A program made the position numbers and the translations under genes. Under the pieces are notes generated by a model. The model worked only from the letters and a program-made list of their open reading frames with translations, was not told where the DNA came from and did not search any database. A stretch of DNA of 27,530 nt from UMGS172 sp045637775 (GTDB lineage Bacteria > Bacillota > Clostridia > Oscillospirales > Acutalibacteraceae). The stretch is taken from the NCBI GenBank assembly GCA_045637775.1, contig JAZUAC010000017.1:1-27530 (forward strand), written 5' to 3'. Positions 9,001 through 16,457 of the stretch are shown piece after piece (position 1 is the first letter of the stretch; the number at the start of each line of letters is the position of its first letter).

Positions 9001-9471
9001 GCCATGGCAGAGGAAAAAGGTGAAGAGCCCGAAAAGGAGCTCGAATGTGTGGTCGATGTCAAGATGAGTGCCCACATTCCCGAAAGGTATATTTCCTCGT
9101 TGCCTCAACGCCTTTCGGCATACCGCAGAATTGCCGCAATTCGTACCGAGGAAGATGTTCTGGATGTTACCGATGAACTGCTTGACCGTTATGGCGACCT
9201 ACCCAATGCCGTCAGCGACCTTATACAGGTCTCATTCCTTAAAAACAAAGCGGCGGCAATGGGTATCAGTGAAATAAGCGAGCAAAACGGCAGACTGTTG
9301 CTTTATTGCGGTGCTTTGTCGGAAGAAATATCCCGTCTTATCTCAAGCGATATCAAGCGCCGTTGTATGTTCAGTGCAGGGTCAAGACCATATGTTGCGG
9401 TAAAACCTTTGCCGTCCCAGCACATTCTCGACACGCTAAAAGAGGCCTTGGGATATATGCAGGATGAATAA
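6016..9471 (+). CDS. mfd: Transcription-repair coupling factor Mfd
   Basis: A DNA translocase that removes RNA polymerase stalled at lesions and recruits UvrA. The 1151 residues match the usual length. The N-terminal part is UvrB-like. The RNA polymerase interaction domain contains GDYVVHATHGIGIFEG near residue 495. The translocase has Walker A GDVGFGKTE (642-650), the DEEQRFGV box (from residue 743), LSATPIPRTLNMALSGLRD, a helicase C-terminal lobe with IIETGVDVPNANTL and QIRGRVGRSHR, and the TRG-like GSGFRIAMRDLEIRGAGSVLG. The C-terminal domain (ERYISSLPQRLSAYRRIA onward) is the UvrA-masking D7. All motifs are intact. It lies four bases behind pth and is presumably cotranscribed from the promoter at 4574. 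No clear intrinsic terminator follows. Confidence 0.98.
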   Translation: MQLKYNIFSECLKKTPMFSELSKAVNNRLYPIALTGVSHIHRCVLSAVVSKLCDKKALVITAGDSENERVFEDLTALGLNVAVFPSREYCFRSNVSRSHDYEHKRIGTLSKILEGDFDVVLASSEAAVSATIPPEVLRERCFTLSCGDECSMLVLVEQLVAGGYVKSAQVDGAGQFSVRGSIIDIFSPNLPNPCRIDFFGDEIDSIAMFDVDTQRRTDTLNEIKITPVTENSPNDPDELALRLEKVCESKKTSPEQKKRIKEDIDRMLAGASVGYDAYLRYIFDRNVTLLDYFREIDTPVVTYVYDTNACLERVDGCLKLHSEEIKALLLEGQLPPDFRSVYLDRAELAERLKAVNTVYCDSFPKTSYDIPPKAIVNMNFKQNTGFVGSVSALCDDIKAAGNKLTVVLAGSERAASNLCEEICEAGLSASFCAEPSRIGEKGVFVTVGVLSSGFELPESALSVVVHGKAAVPKRKRRFTKGSAVGSLEELQRGDYVVHATHGIGIFEGVQQLTTRGMTRDYIKISYQGKDALYVPVTSLDMVSKYIGSSDDVKVKLNKLGSADWNKTRSRVKSAVKDMAKQLTALYAKRMQQKGFAFSVDGDLQSDFERRFEFDETDDQLRCISEIKRDMERGVPMDRLLCGDVGFGKTEVALRAAFKCIADGKQCAILVPTTILCWQHYNTALQRFSNMAVEVEMLSRFRTPKQQEKIKKNLLAGNIDLIVGTHALISKDVKFKDLGLIIIDEEQRFGVAQKEKLKELYPEVDALTLSATPIPRTLNMALSGLRDMSSIEEAPMNRHPVQTYVMEQDKAIVNEAISRELRRSGQVYYLHNRTDDIDSCALKLQKDHPEARIGVAHGKMDEGTLSKVWKQLLEHEIDILVCTTIIETGVDVPNANTLVIENADRMGLAQLHQIRGRVGRSHRTAFAYLLFTPGKALSDISQKRLDAIRKFTEFGSGFRIAMRDLEIRGAGSVLGGEQHGHMEAVGYDMYLKLLSEAMAEEKGEEPEKELECVVDVKMSAHIPERYISSLPQRLSAYRRIAAIRTEEDVLDVTDELLDRYGDLPNAVSDLIQVSFLKNKAAAMGISEISEQNGRLLLYCGALSEEISRLISSDIKRRCMFSAGSRPYVAVKPLPSQHILDTLKEALGYMQDE

Positions 9472-9517
9472 ATTTTAAAATATTTACAAATATGTCACAA
9501 AGAAATACAAAAAACAC

Positions 9518-9546
9518 TAGACTTTTTGCTGTGTTTATTATATACT
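9518..9546 (+). promoter_or_regulatory. Candidate promoter of the foldase-like lipoprotein gene
   Basis: TAGACT (9518-9523), a 17-base spacer and TATACT (9541-9546), about 75 bases before the start codon. The -35 box matches the consensus at only four of six positions. Confidence 0.6.
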
Positions 9547-9620
9547 GTTTTGTGTATCTGATATTTTGAAAGAACTGTGCGGTTAAAATTTGACCGTACG
9601 GAAAGAATAGGAGTATGTTT

Positions 9621-11045
9621 ATGAAAAAACTTTCAGGACTTTTGGCAGTTGTACTTGCAGTACTCATGATTGCTACTGCTTTTGTAGGTTGCCACGAAAA
9701 GAACGAGGTTGCATTCACCATCGGTGAATCGAAGTTTACCTCGGCAATGTATAGCTGTGTATTGTTCTCCAAGGCAAGCAGTGCAAGAAACGCTGTTGAC
9801 AAATTCCTTTCGGACAACAAGCAGAGCACCGAAAATGTGAATTATTCCAACTATTCGTTCAACGATAAGGGCGAAGTAAGCACCGACGGCAAGGGCACTC
9901 CTTACAACACCTATGTAAGAGATGAGGCCGTCAAGGAACTTAAGAAGTTTGCCGCTTTGGACAAGGTTTTCAAAGAAAAGAACCTCAAGATTGATGCTAC
10001 AACACTTAATGCGTACATGGTTGATGCCGAGTATATGTGGTATTTAGGCTGTGACTACAATACCTATGCTCAGTATGCTTCTTACGGCTATGATCCCTCG
10101 CAGCTCTTCCCGCCTTTTGGCCCTTATTTCGAGGCTAACGGTGTAGCATATTCAACCTATCAGAAGTACTACAAGTACCAGGCAATGTATGAATACTACT
10201 TTAACTACACCTACGGTAAAGACGGTGAAAAGGCAGTCTCTGCCGACGATATCAAGACCTTTGCTAACACAAACTATGTCTTGGGTGATATGCTTCAGAT
10301 AAGCACCAAGAACGATAAGGGCGACGATCTTTCGGCTGACGAGATCAAGAAGCTCGAAGAGCTTGCCGCAAAGTATGTTGAGAGACTTAACAAGGGCGAA
10401 ACCTTTGATGCTATTTATAAGGAAGAGCAAAAGCGAGTAGAGGACGCAAAGAAGGAAAGCTCTTCTTCGTCGACATCTTCCAACACTTCTTCTACAACCT
10501 CTAATTCGTCCAACACATCTTCCACAACCTCTACTTCGTCGAACACTTCTTCTACAACCTCTACCTCTTCTAACGCCTCTTCTGATGCATCGTCTAACGC
10601 ATCGTCTAATGCATCTTCGACCACATCTTCGACAACTTCTTCAACTACTTCTTCCGGAACCACCTCTTCGGGCACCGAGAACAAGAAGTATTCTCCCGAG
10701 GCTTATAAGTACCTTTCCGGTAACGAAGCAGCCGGTTATGATGATAAGTTGTTTGACCGCCTTTCTAAGGGTGAAAAGGATAAGGCTTTCATCGTAAAGA
10801 CTGCTGACGATAAGGCAAATGATTACGAAGACGGCTACATCAAGATTTTTGTCAAGAGAGATATATTCGACAAGGCTTATGAGGATTATTTCTACAACAG
10901 CCTTGAGTCCGGCATCAGATTCCAGATGAAGGAAGATGAATACAACGGCACTCTTGCAACCGCCGGCAACGCACTCAAGTTGACCGAGGATACACACGCA
11001 ACCGAGCCTTTCGGTGTGGCTGACATCAAGTTCACTCTTGAGTAA
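9621..11045 (+). CDS. SurA/PrsA-like foldase lipoprotein with a Ser/Thr-rich insertion
   Basis: A 474-residue lipoprotein. The start is ATG 9621, seven bases after AGGAG; the ATG at 9615 is too close to it. Residues 1-23 are a signal peptide with lipobox AFVGC. The next region (VAFTIGESKFTSAMYSC...) resembles the N-terminal helical domain of SurA/PrsA chaperones. The segment from GDMLQISTKNDKGD through LAAKYVERLNKGETFDAIYKEE, and after the linker YDDKLFDRLSKGEKDKAFIVKT and YIKIFVKRDIFD, follow the order of a parvulin (PpiC) domain. About 75 residues of Ser/Thr/Asn/Ala (roughly 279-353) split that domain. The parvulin active-site residues are not obvious, so isomerase activity is doubtful. A role in folding exported proteins is inferred. 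Hydrophobic and aromatic residues are common (YNTYAQYASYGYDPSQLFPPFGPYF). Confidence 0.72.
   Translation: MKKLSGLLAVVLAVLMIATAFVGCHEKNEVAFTIGESKFTSAMYSCVLFSKASSARNAVDKFLSDNKQSTENVNYSNYSFNDKGEVSTDGKGTPYNTYVRDEAVKELKKFAALDKVFKEKNLKIDATTLNAYMVDAEYMWYLGCDYNTYAQYASYGYDPSQLFPPFGPYFEANGVAYSTYQKYYKYQAMYEYYFNYTYGKDGEKAVSADDIKTFANTNYVLGDMLQISTKNDKGDDLSADEIKKLEELAAKYVERLNKGETFDAIYKEEQKRVEDAKKESSSSSTSSNTSSTTSNSSNTSSTTSTSSNTSSTTSTSSNASSDASSNASSNASSTTSSTTSSTTSSGTTSSGTENKKYSPEAYKYLSGNEAAGYDDKLFDRLSKGEKDKAFIVKTADDKANDYEDGYIKIFVKRDIFDKAYEDYFYNSLESGIRFQMKEDEYNGTLATAGNALKLTEDTHATEPFGVADIKFTLE
10476..10634 (+). repeat. In-frame tandem repeats coding the Ser/Thr-rich insertion
   Basis: Three near-identical 30-bp units (10476-10505, 10506-10535, 10536-10565) encode SSNTSSTTSN-like decapeptides. 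They are followed by four degenerate 12-bp units from 10587 to 10634 (NASS/TTSS-like). All unit lengths are multiples of three, so copy-number change would alter linker length without breaking the frame. Confidence 0.85.
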
Positions 11046-11059
11046 TCAATAATTTTAAG

Positions 11060-11091
11060 GACCTGCCGGCTACTTGTTCGGCAGGTCTTTT
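11060..11091 (+). terminator. Intrinsic terminator after the foldase-like gene
   Basis: GACCTGCCG (11060-11068) pairs with CGGCAGGTC (11079-11087), followed by a short T run (TTTTG). The T run is weak and the ribosome binding site of the next gene is only ten bases on, so some read-through into the M16 genes is likely. Confidence 0.75.
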
Positions 11092-11109
11092 GCAAAAAAG
11101 GAGAAATTT

Positions 11110-12384
11110 ATGTCGAATTTTAAAGATTTGAACGGTGTTTCGTATTCTTTTATAAAAAGCGACCGTTTTAAAACAACCTTGATTTCGATAGGCTTTTATC
11201 TGCCCTTGGCAGATACCGCGTCAGCCAATGCTTTGACTTTGAATCTTATGAAAAGCGGCACTGTGAAGTTGAATGACACCTATTCTCTCAACCGCAAGCT
11301 CGCATCGCTTTACGGTGCATCGGTGACCTCGTCTGCCGCAAAATTGGGTGACTGTCAGGAGCTGCGTCTTAATATCACCGTGAACGACGATAAATTTGCG
11401 CTTCACGGAGAGCATACCGTTGACGAGGCGGGTGAATTGCTTTGCGATATGATCTTCTCACACTTTTTGGCAGGCTCGGTTTACTCCGATGAGGCTGTCA
11501 ACCGAGAAAAACGTCTTTTGTGTGAGTCGATAGCGGGAAAACTTAACGATAAGCGCACATATTCCCGCAACCGTTGCGAGGAGATTATGTGCGAGGGTGA
11601 GCCCTATGGAATTTCGGGCGAAGGCACCGTTGATGCAGTTAAGGCGCTTACCTCGTCCGATGTTTCCGAGAGCCTTGACCGAATTATCCGCAAGGCATTT
11701 ATTTCGATTCAGGTAATCGGAGGAACCGAACCCAAAAGCTTTGTTGACACTTTTACCGATTGCATTGGAGAGGCAGGCCGAGACTATAAGGGATTGCCGA
11801 CCGACACCGTAAAATCGGCAGGCGAAACAAGAACCGTTGAGGAAAAAATGCCCGTCAACCAAGGCAAATTGGTTTTGGGATTGCGAAGTGAAAAGGGCGG
11901 GGAAGACCGCGAAACCGTAGCTTCGTGGGTGATGTGCGATGTTTTTGGCGGCGGACCTTATTCCAAGCTTTTCTGCAACGTCCGTGAGAAAATGAGCCTT
12001 TGCTACTACTGTTCAGCTCGTTCGGTAAGAAGAAAAGGCTTGATACTTGTTGATTGTGGTGTTGAGGACAAGAATATTGAGGCCGCAAAGACGGCAATCC
12101 TTGCCCAATTACAGGATGTTGCCGACGGCAATATCACCGAAAAGGAGATAAATTCCTCCAAGCTTGCTATGTGCGATATGATTCGCTCGGTCGAGTCTGA
12201 CCAAGGTGCATTGGCAAGATGGTACGCCACACGCGCTTTGGAAAATGAACCCGTCTCACCGGAGGAAATGTGTGAGCTTATTTCCAAGGTTACGGTTGAG
12301 GATTGCAAGCAGGCGGCCAATGGCTTTAAGCTTGATACAGTATTTGTTTTGAGACCTGACGGTTCGGTTAAGGAGGCACAGTGA
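11110..12384 (+). CDS. ymfF: M16-family peptidase-like protein, YmfF type
   Basis: A 424-residue member of the insulinase-like M16 family. The start is ATG 11110, six bases after AAGGAG. The usual zinc site HxxEH is absent; the equivalent place reads NALTLNLMKSGT, so this subunit is probably not catalytic by itself. The C-terminal half has the M16 features VFGGGPYSKLFCNVREKMSLCYYC and a helical end. The next gene encodes the partner with an intact zinc site, in the same order as ymfF-ymfH of Bacillus. There the pair has been linked to the 5-aminopentanol modification of elongation factor P; no efp gene is in this window. Stop and start codons of the two genes overlap by one base, indicating translational coupling and a heteromeric complex. 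Confidence 0.88.
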   Translation: MSNFKDLNGVSYSFIKSDRFKTTLISIGFYLPLADTASANALTLNLMKSGTVKLNDTYSLNRKLASLYGASVTSSAAKLGDCQELRLNITVNDDKFALHGEHTVDEAGELLCDMIFSHFLAGSVYSDEAVNREKRLLCESIAGKLNDKRTYSRNRCEEIMCEGEPYGISGEGTVDAVKALTSSDVSESLDRIIRKAFISIQVIGGTEPKSFVDTFTDCIGEAGRDYKGLPTDTVKSAGETRTVEEKMPVNQGKLVLGLRSEKGGEDRETVASWVMCDVFGGGPYSKLFCNVREKMSLCYYCSARSVRRKGLILVDCGVEDKNIEAAKTAILAQLQDVADGNITEKEINSSKLAMCDMIRSVESDQGALARWYATRALENEPVSPEEMCELISKVTVEDCKQAANGFKLDTVFVLRPDGSVKEAQ

Positions 12385-13652
12385 TGAGTTTTGAAATTCG
12401 CAAAGTTGAAAACACCAAAGCACTCGAAAGCTGTACAGTTGCCGTCCATTCTTCGGGACTCAAGGTCTATATTTCAGAGAAGAAAAATTTAAGTGTGAAC
12501 TATGCAGTGTTCGGCACACACTATGGCTCGGTGGATACCGAGTTTTCGTTGGGTGATGAACCCATGATTCGTGTGCCCGAGGGTATTGCACACTTTTTGG
12601 AGCACAAGCTCTTTGAGGGTGAGGACGGCGACGCTTTTGAGAAGTATGCCGTAACCGGCGCTTCGGCAAATGCTTACACTTCGTTTGACAAAACATGTTA
12701 TCTGTTCAGCTGTTCGGGAAGGTTTTATGAGAATCTTGATATTCTTTTGAGCTTTGTTTCGTCGCCCTATTTCACGGCCGAAACGGTACAAAAAGAACAG
12801 GGTATAATCGGTCAGGAAATCAGAATGTATGAGGATGTTCCCGGTTGGCGTGTGCTTTTCAATCTGCTTCGCGCTATGTACCACAATCATCCCGTTAAGG
12901 TCGAGATTGCGGGCACTGTTGAGTCGATTGCCGAGATAACCGACAAAACCCTTTATGATTGCTACCGCACCTTCTACAATCCTTCAAATATGTTTGTCTG
13001 CCTTTGCGGTAACTTTGATACCGACAAGGTGTTGGAGATGATTGACGGCAAAATCAAAGCCAAGCCCACTGCCGAAATTCACCGTTCGGAATTTGCCGAA
13101 CCGGAAACCATAGTCACCGACTATACTGAACAGAAAATGCCGGTTGCCATGCCGCTTTTTGCCGCAGGAATTAAGGATAATGCACTTAAATTAGAACGTA
13201 CTTTGAAGGACATTATCGCAACCGAGCTGCTTTTGGAAACGGCTTGCGGTAAAATTTCTCCGCTTTACAACCGCCTTTTGGCTGAGGGTCTTATCAACGG
13301 AAAGTTCGGTACCGAGTTTTTCTACGGTCACGGTTATGCCGCATTGCTTTTTGAGGGTGAATCGAAAGACCCTGAGGCTGTTCGTGATGCAGTTATCAAT
13401 GAACTTAAATGTATTTCCGAAAACGGAGTAGATGCGGACCTGTTTGAGGACGCACGCCGCAAGACCTATGGCGCCAAGATTCGCGGATATGATGACACTG
13501 AGGAAACGGTGGACGACTTCATAACCGCCGCCATGAATGGTTTTGAGCCTTATGAAACATTGACGGTTTTGGGCGATTTGACTGCAGAAGATATCACCAA
13601 CCGCGCAAAACAACTTGATTTTGATAATGTTTCTCTCTCCGTCATCAAATAA
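12384..13652 (+). CDS. ymfH: M16-family zinc peptidase, YmfH type
   Basis: A 422-residue M16 peptidase with the inverted zinc motif HFLEH (His70, Glu73, His74) and a probable third ligand, Glu145, in GQEIRMYED. ATG 12384 lies seven bases after AGGAGG and overlaps the TGA of the upstream gene; a GTG at 12381 is possible but closer to the ribosome binding site. The family signature GASANAYTSFDKTCYLFSC is typical of YmfH. The C-terminal half contains FYGHGYAALLFEGES. The protein should be the active subunit with the degenerate upstream partner. No signal peptide is seen in either protein, so they probably act in the cytoplasm, on a small protein or peptide not identifiable here. Confidence 0.9.
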   Translation: MSFEIRKVENTKALESCTVAVHSSGLKVYISEKKNLSVNYAVFGTHYGSVDTEFSLGDEPMIRVPEGIAHFLEHKLFEGEDGDAFEKYAVTGASANAYTSFDKTCYLFSCSGRFYENLDILLSFVSSPYFTAETVQKEQGIIGQEIRMYEDVPGWRVLFNLLRAMYHNHPVKVEIAGTVESIAEITDKTLYDCYRTFYNPSNMFVCLCGNFDTDKVLEMIDGKIKAKPTAEIHRSEFAEPETIVTDYTEQKMPVAMPLFAAGIKDNALKLERTLKDIIATELLLETACGKISPLYNRLLAEGLINGKFGTEFFYGHGYAALLFEGESKDPEAVRDAVINELKCISENGVDADLFEDARRKTYGAKIRGYDDTEETVDDFITAAMNGFEPYETLTVLGDLTAEDITNRAKQLDFDNVSLSVIK

Positions 13653-13679
13653 TTTACAAAATAATTTGAGAATTTTCAA

Positions 13680-13708
13680 AAATACCCCTTTTCTAAAAGG
13701 GGTATTTA
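13680..13708 (+). terminator. Hairpin terminator after ymfH
   Basis: AAATACCCCTTTT (13680-13692) pairs with AAAAGGGGTATTT (13695-13707) to give a long symmetric stem 28 bases after the stop codon. The T tract is part of the stem, so efficiency is uncertain. Confidence 0.7.
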
Positions 13709-13711
13709 GTA

Positions 13712-13742
13712 TATAATATAAATAATAACTGTATGTACATAC
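13712..13742 (+). promoter_or_regulatory. Possible -10 box and palindrome before lgt
   Basis: TATAAT at 13712-13717 could serve as the -10 box, but the -35 position falls in the preceding terminator and matches poorly. A perfect 12-bp palindrome, GTATGTACATAC (13731-13742), lies directly before the ribosome binding site and could be an operator. Both are tentative. Confidence 0.35.
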
Positions 13743-13757
13743 GAAAGGGTGTTTTGT

Positions 13758-14882
13758 TTGCAAACATTGACTGCTTACTCGGTCAAAATATTTGGCATTA
13801 ACCTTAATTTTGACTCGGTTGCTTTTACATTGCCGATTGGTGACGGTTGGGATATTTATTGGTACGGTATTTGTATCGCTGCCGCATTTCTTGCCGCTGT
13901 CGTTTACGGCTTTACCCATGCTAAAAAATTCGGCATCGATCCCGACCGCTTGACCGATGTTGTTTTGGTAACAACTCCGTTGTCAATTCTTTTGGCGCGT
14001 GTTTATTACATCATTTTCTATCCGGGCGGACTTGAGATAAACTCCGTTGGTGAGTTCTTTGGTATTTCCGGCAGTTCGGGAATGTCGGGTCTCGCTATCT
14101 ACGGCGGTGTTATCGGTGCTGTTACCGTCGGTGCTTTGATGTGTTGGATAAGAAAGGTCAATGTTCTCGATGCTTTCGACCTCACATTTATCTGTTTCCC
14201 GTTGGCTCAGGCAATCGGTCGTTGGGGCAACTTCTTTAATCAGGAGGCGTTTGGCTCACTGACTACTGCACCGGGCATGATGAGTGACGGTGTTTTGGGC
14301 TACATCCAAATGAACATGGGTGAATTTTTCACAGGACAGCGCCCCGCAGATGTTGCACAGTATGTCTCGGATAACGGCCTTTCGGTACATCCTTGCTTCT
14401 TCTATGAGTCTTTGTGGTGTATTTTAGGTTTTGTTCTGTTGCATTTCTTGAGCAAGAAACGCAAGTTCAAGGGTCAGATAGCTCTTACCTACGGTGTTTG
14501 GTACGGCTTTGGACGTATGATTATTGAGGGGCTCAGAACCGATAGCCTCTACTTAGGACCCTTGAAGGTTTCGCAGTGGCTTTCGGGCGCATTGGTGTTG
14601 GGTTGCGGCATCGTACTTGTTGTTATGCTTATCCGACTCAAGAATGCTAAAGAAGCCCTTACCTACGAAAGCTTGTTTGACGATATAGACGACACAACCG
14701 TTAAAACGGTTTATTACGAGGGCGACGAGGAAACTTTAGAGGAATCTGAAGGTGAGACCGCAGAAGACTTTGCGGACGAGACCGAAAAAGATACTGAATC
14801 CGAATCGGAAACGCAGACCGAAACAAAAATAGAATCAGTTGAAGTCACAGACCAAGAAAAGACTGCAAAGGATGAGGAATAA
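13758..14882 (+). CDS. lgt: Prolipoprotein diacylglyceryl transferase with acidic C-terminal tail
   Basis: Transfers diacylglycerol from phosphatidylglycerol to the lipobox cysteine of prolipoproteins in the cytoplasmic membrane. The signature GRWGNFFNQEAFG is present, along with the GLAIYGGVIGAV membrane segment and the WYGFGRMIIEGLR segment near the end of the core. The most likely start is TTG 13758, six bases after AAAGGGTG; GTG 13749 overlaps that ribosome binding site. The core ends near residue 300. The last 65-70 residues form a highly acidic Glu/Asp/Thr tail that is not part of usual Lgt proteins. At least three lipoproteins in this window (2083, 9621, 16458) would be substrates. The stop codon overlaps the folD start (TAATG). 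Confidence 0.95.
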   Translation: MQTLTAYSVKIFGINLNFDSVAFTLPIGDGWDIYWYGICIAAAFLAAVVYGFTHAKKFGIDPDRLTDVVLVTTPLSILLARVYYIIFYPGGLEINSVGEFFGISGSSGMSGLAIYGGVIGAVTVGALMCWIRKVNVLDAFDLTFICFPLAQAIGRWGNFFNQEAFGSLTTAPGMMSDGVLGYIQMNMGEFFTGQRPADVAQYVSDNGLSVHPCFFYESLWCILGFVLLHFLSKKRKFKGQIALTYGVWYGFGRMIIEGLRTDSLYLGPLKVSQWLSGALVLGCGIVLVVMLIRLKNAKEALTYESLFDDIDDTTVKTVYYEGDEETLEESEGETAEDFADETEKDTESESETQTETKIESVEVTDQEKTAKDEE

Positions 14883-15730
14883 TGGCTGAAATTATAAGCG
14901 GAAAGGTTATCTCGGCAGCGGTTAAAGAACGCATCGCAGCCGAAGTCGAAGAATTAAAATCAAAGGGCATGACACCCGGTCTTGCCGTTATCATTGTAGG
15001 CTCAGACCCTGCTTCGCAGGTTTATGTCGGTTCTAAAGAGCGTACCTGTATCGAGCTTGGTATGTACTCCGAGAAGTATGAACTGCCCGAAAACACCACC
15101 AACGAGGAATTGTTGGATTTGGTTGAAAAGCTCAATAACGACGATAAGATCCATGGCATTCTTTGTCAGTTGCCTTTGCCCAGACATCTGGACGAAAAGG
15201 CAGTTATCGATGCCATCAAACCCTCAAAAGATGTTGACGCTTTCCATGTTCAGAATGTCGGCAAAATCATGTTGGGAGACTATGATTTCCTCCCTTGCAC
15301 ACCCGCAGGTATTATGGAAATGCTGAAATACTCCAACATCGACCCCGCAGGCAAGCACTGCGTGGTTATCGGTCGAAGCAATATTGTTGGCAAGCCCATG
15401 GCAATGCTTATGCTTCATGCTAACGCAACCGTTACTATTTGCCACTCGAGAACCGGGAACCTTAAAGAAATCTGCCGTGAGGCCGATATTCTTGTTGCAT
15501 CGGTCGGCAAGGCTAAATTTGTGACGCCCGATATGGTAAAAGAAGGTGCCGTTGTTATCGATGTTGGTATCAACCGCGATGAAAACGGCAAGCTTTGCGG
15601 TGATGTTGATTACGCCGCAGTTGAGCCTAAGTGCTCGGCTATAACACCTGTACCCGGCGGCGTTGGCCCTATGACCATTGCCATGCTTATGCAAAACACC
15701 CTTACCTCTGCAAAGAGACACATGAAATAA
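14882..15730 (+). CDS. folD: Methylenetetrahydrofolate dehydrogenase / methenyltetrahydrofolate cyclohydrolase
   Basis: A bifunctional cytoplasmic enzyme that interconverts 5,10-methylene-THF and 10-formyl-THF for purine, formyl-methionine and one-carbon metabolism. The 282 residues match the family length. Motifs in order: SDPASQVYVGSKERTC with the catalytic Tyr and Lys, GILCQLPLPRHLD, PSKDVDAFH, PCTPAGIMEML, the NADP-binding GRSNIVGKPMAMLML, and TPVPGGVGPMTIAMLMQNT at the end. The start ATG overlaps the lgt stop by one base, so the gene is cotranscribed with and coupled to lgt. The link between the two functions is not obvious. Confidence 0.98.
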   Translation: MAEIISGKVISAAVKERIAAEVEELKSKGMTPGLAVIIVGSDPASQVYVGSKERTCIELGMYSEKYELPENTTNEELLDLVEKLNNDDKIHGILCQLPLPRHLDEKAVIDAIKPSKDVDAFHVQNVGKIMLGDYDFLPCTPAGIMEMLKYSNIDPAGKHCVVIGRSNIVGKPMAMLMLHANATVTICHSRTGNLKEICREADILVASVGKAKFVTPDMVKEGAVVIDVGINRDENGKLCGDVDYAAVEPKCSAITPVPGGVGPMTIAMLMQNTLTSAKRHMK

Positions 15731-15766
15731 TTACAAGTAATCCCAAAAAGAAAGGAAGTGGCCGAT

Positions 15767-16441
15767 TTGAAAAGAGTTCTCTCCGTATTTGTTGCGGCGT
15801 GGCTTTGCTTTGCGTTATTTGTCAGCGCTTCAGCAAAATCGGTCGGTCATGAAATTTCGGGGATTAAATTTAATCTCAGCGAAGATTACGAACTATTGAC
15901 CGAAAAGGATTTGCTGATTTCGAGTGATGTTGAAGGCCTTGTTTTTGCTGCTATTTCGAGTGACGGCGAGAACCAAATTCAGGCAAGACGTACCTCGACC
16001 GATTTTTCCAAAGAGATTGGCACGTTTAAGGGACTTTTGCCTAAAGACCTTGAGCCTGTGGGTCAAAAGCTTTTCCCCGAAGGCTACACCACTGCCGAAT
16101 TTGAGTCTGATATTTATTTGAAGCGAATTTCAGAGAACGAAGGTCAGTATACCGCGATATATGTCACGGTCAGCGATAACTCGCTTTTCACCTTTACCTA
16201 TTTCGGTTCTGACCCAACTGTTTTGAGTGAGTTTATGGGCGGTGTAACCCTGCCGGGTTCACAATCGGATTCAAGCTCGGTATCGATAATCGTTATAATT
16301 CTTTATATCTGCATTGCTATATTTATCGTGTTACTTGTCGCGCTGGCGTTTTCGTTTGTTAAGGACTACCGCCGCAGAAAAATGGAGCAAAATGAGAACA
16401 TAGTGAGCAACTACATCAAGATAAAACGCAGAAAATACTGA
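15767..16441 (+). CDS. Secreted, membrane-anchored protein of unknown function
   Basis: I do not recognise the family with confidence. The likely start is TTG 15767, eight bases after AAAGGAAG, giving 224 residues and a classical signal peptide MKRVLSVFVAAW...ASA. A GTG at 15758 overlaps the ribosome binding site. Residues about 25-165 form an extracellular domain with alternating strands (GIKFNLSEDYELLTEKD, TAIYVTVSDNSLFTFTYFG). The strand pattern is loosely like PsbP/DUF1795-type domains, but that is only an impression. A single membrane helix follows (IIVIILYICIAIFIVLLVALAF), and a strongly basic cytoplasmic tail ends in IKIKRRKY. The gene sits between folD and a cohesin-like lipoprotein gene, with short gaps consistent with one operon. 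Confidence 0.8.
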   Translation: MKRVLSVFVAAWLCFALFVSASAKSVGHEISGIKFNLSEDYELLTEKDLLISSDVEGLVFAAISSDGENQIQARRTSTDFSKEIGTFKGLLPKDLEPVGQKLFPEGYTTAEFESDIYLKRISENEGQYTAIYVTVSDNSLFTFTYFGSDPTVLSEFMGGVTLPGSQSDSSSVSIIVIILYICIAIFIVLLVALAFSFVKDYRRRKMEQNENIVSNYIKIKRRKY

Positions 16442-16457
16442 TTTGCGAGGTTTAAAA

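Noticed and set aside
8464..9108. Minus-strand 214-residue frame inside mfd.
   Set aside because: Shadow of the mfd helicase domain, whose conserved motifs are intact on the plus strand.
10476..10634. Regular 30-bp and 12-bp direct repeats considered as a CRISPR array.
   Set aside because: The units are contiguous with no spacers, are in frame, and code for a low-complexity linker; no cas genes are nearby.
10415..10684. Minus-strand 89-residue Glu/Val-rich frame.
   Set aside because: It is the antisense of the Ser/Thr-rich repeat in the foldase-like gene, and its open frame follows from codon composition.
11074..11109. Longer N-terminus for the YmfF-type protein from 11074.
   Set aside because: That start lies inside the preceding terminator hairpin; ATG 11110 follows AAGGAG at proper spacing.
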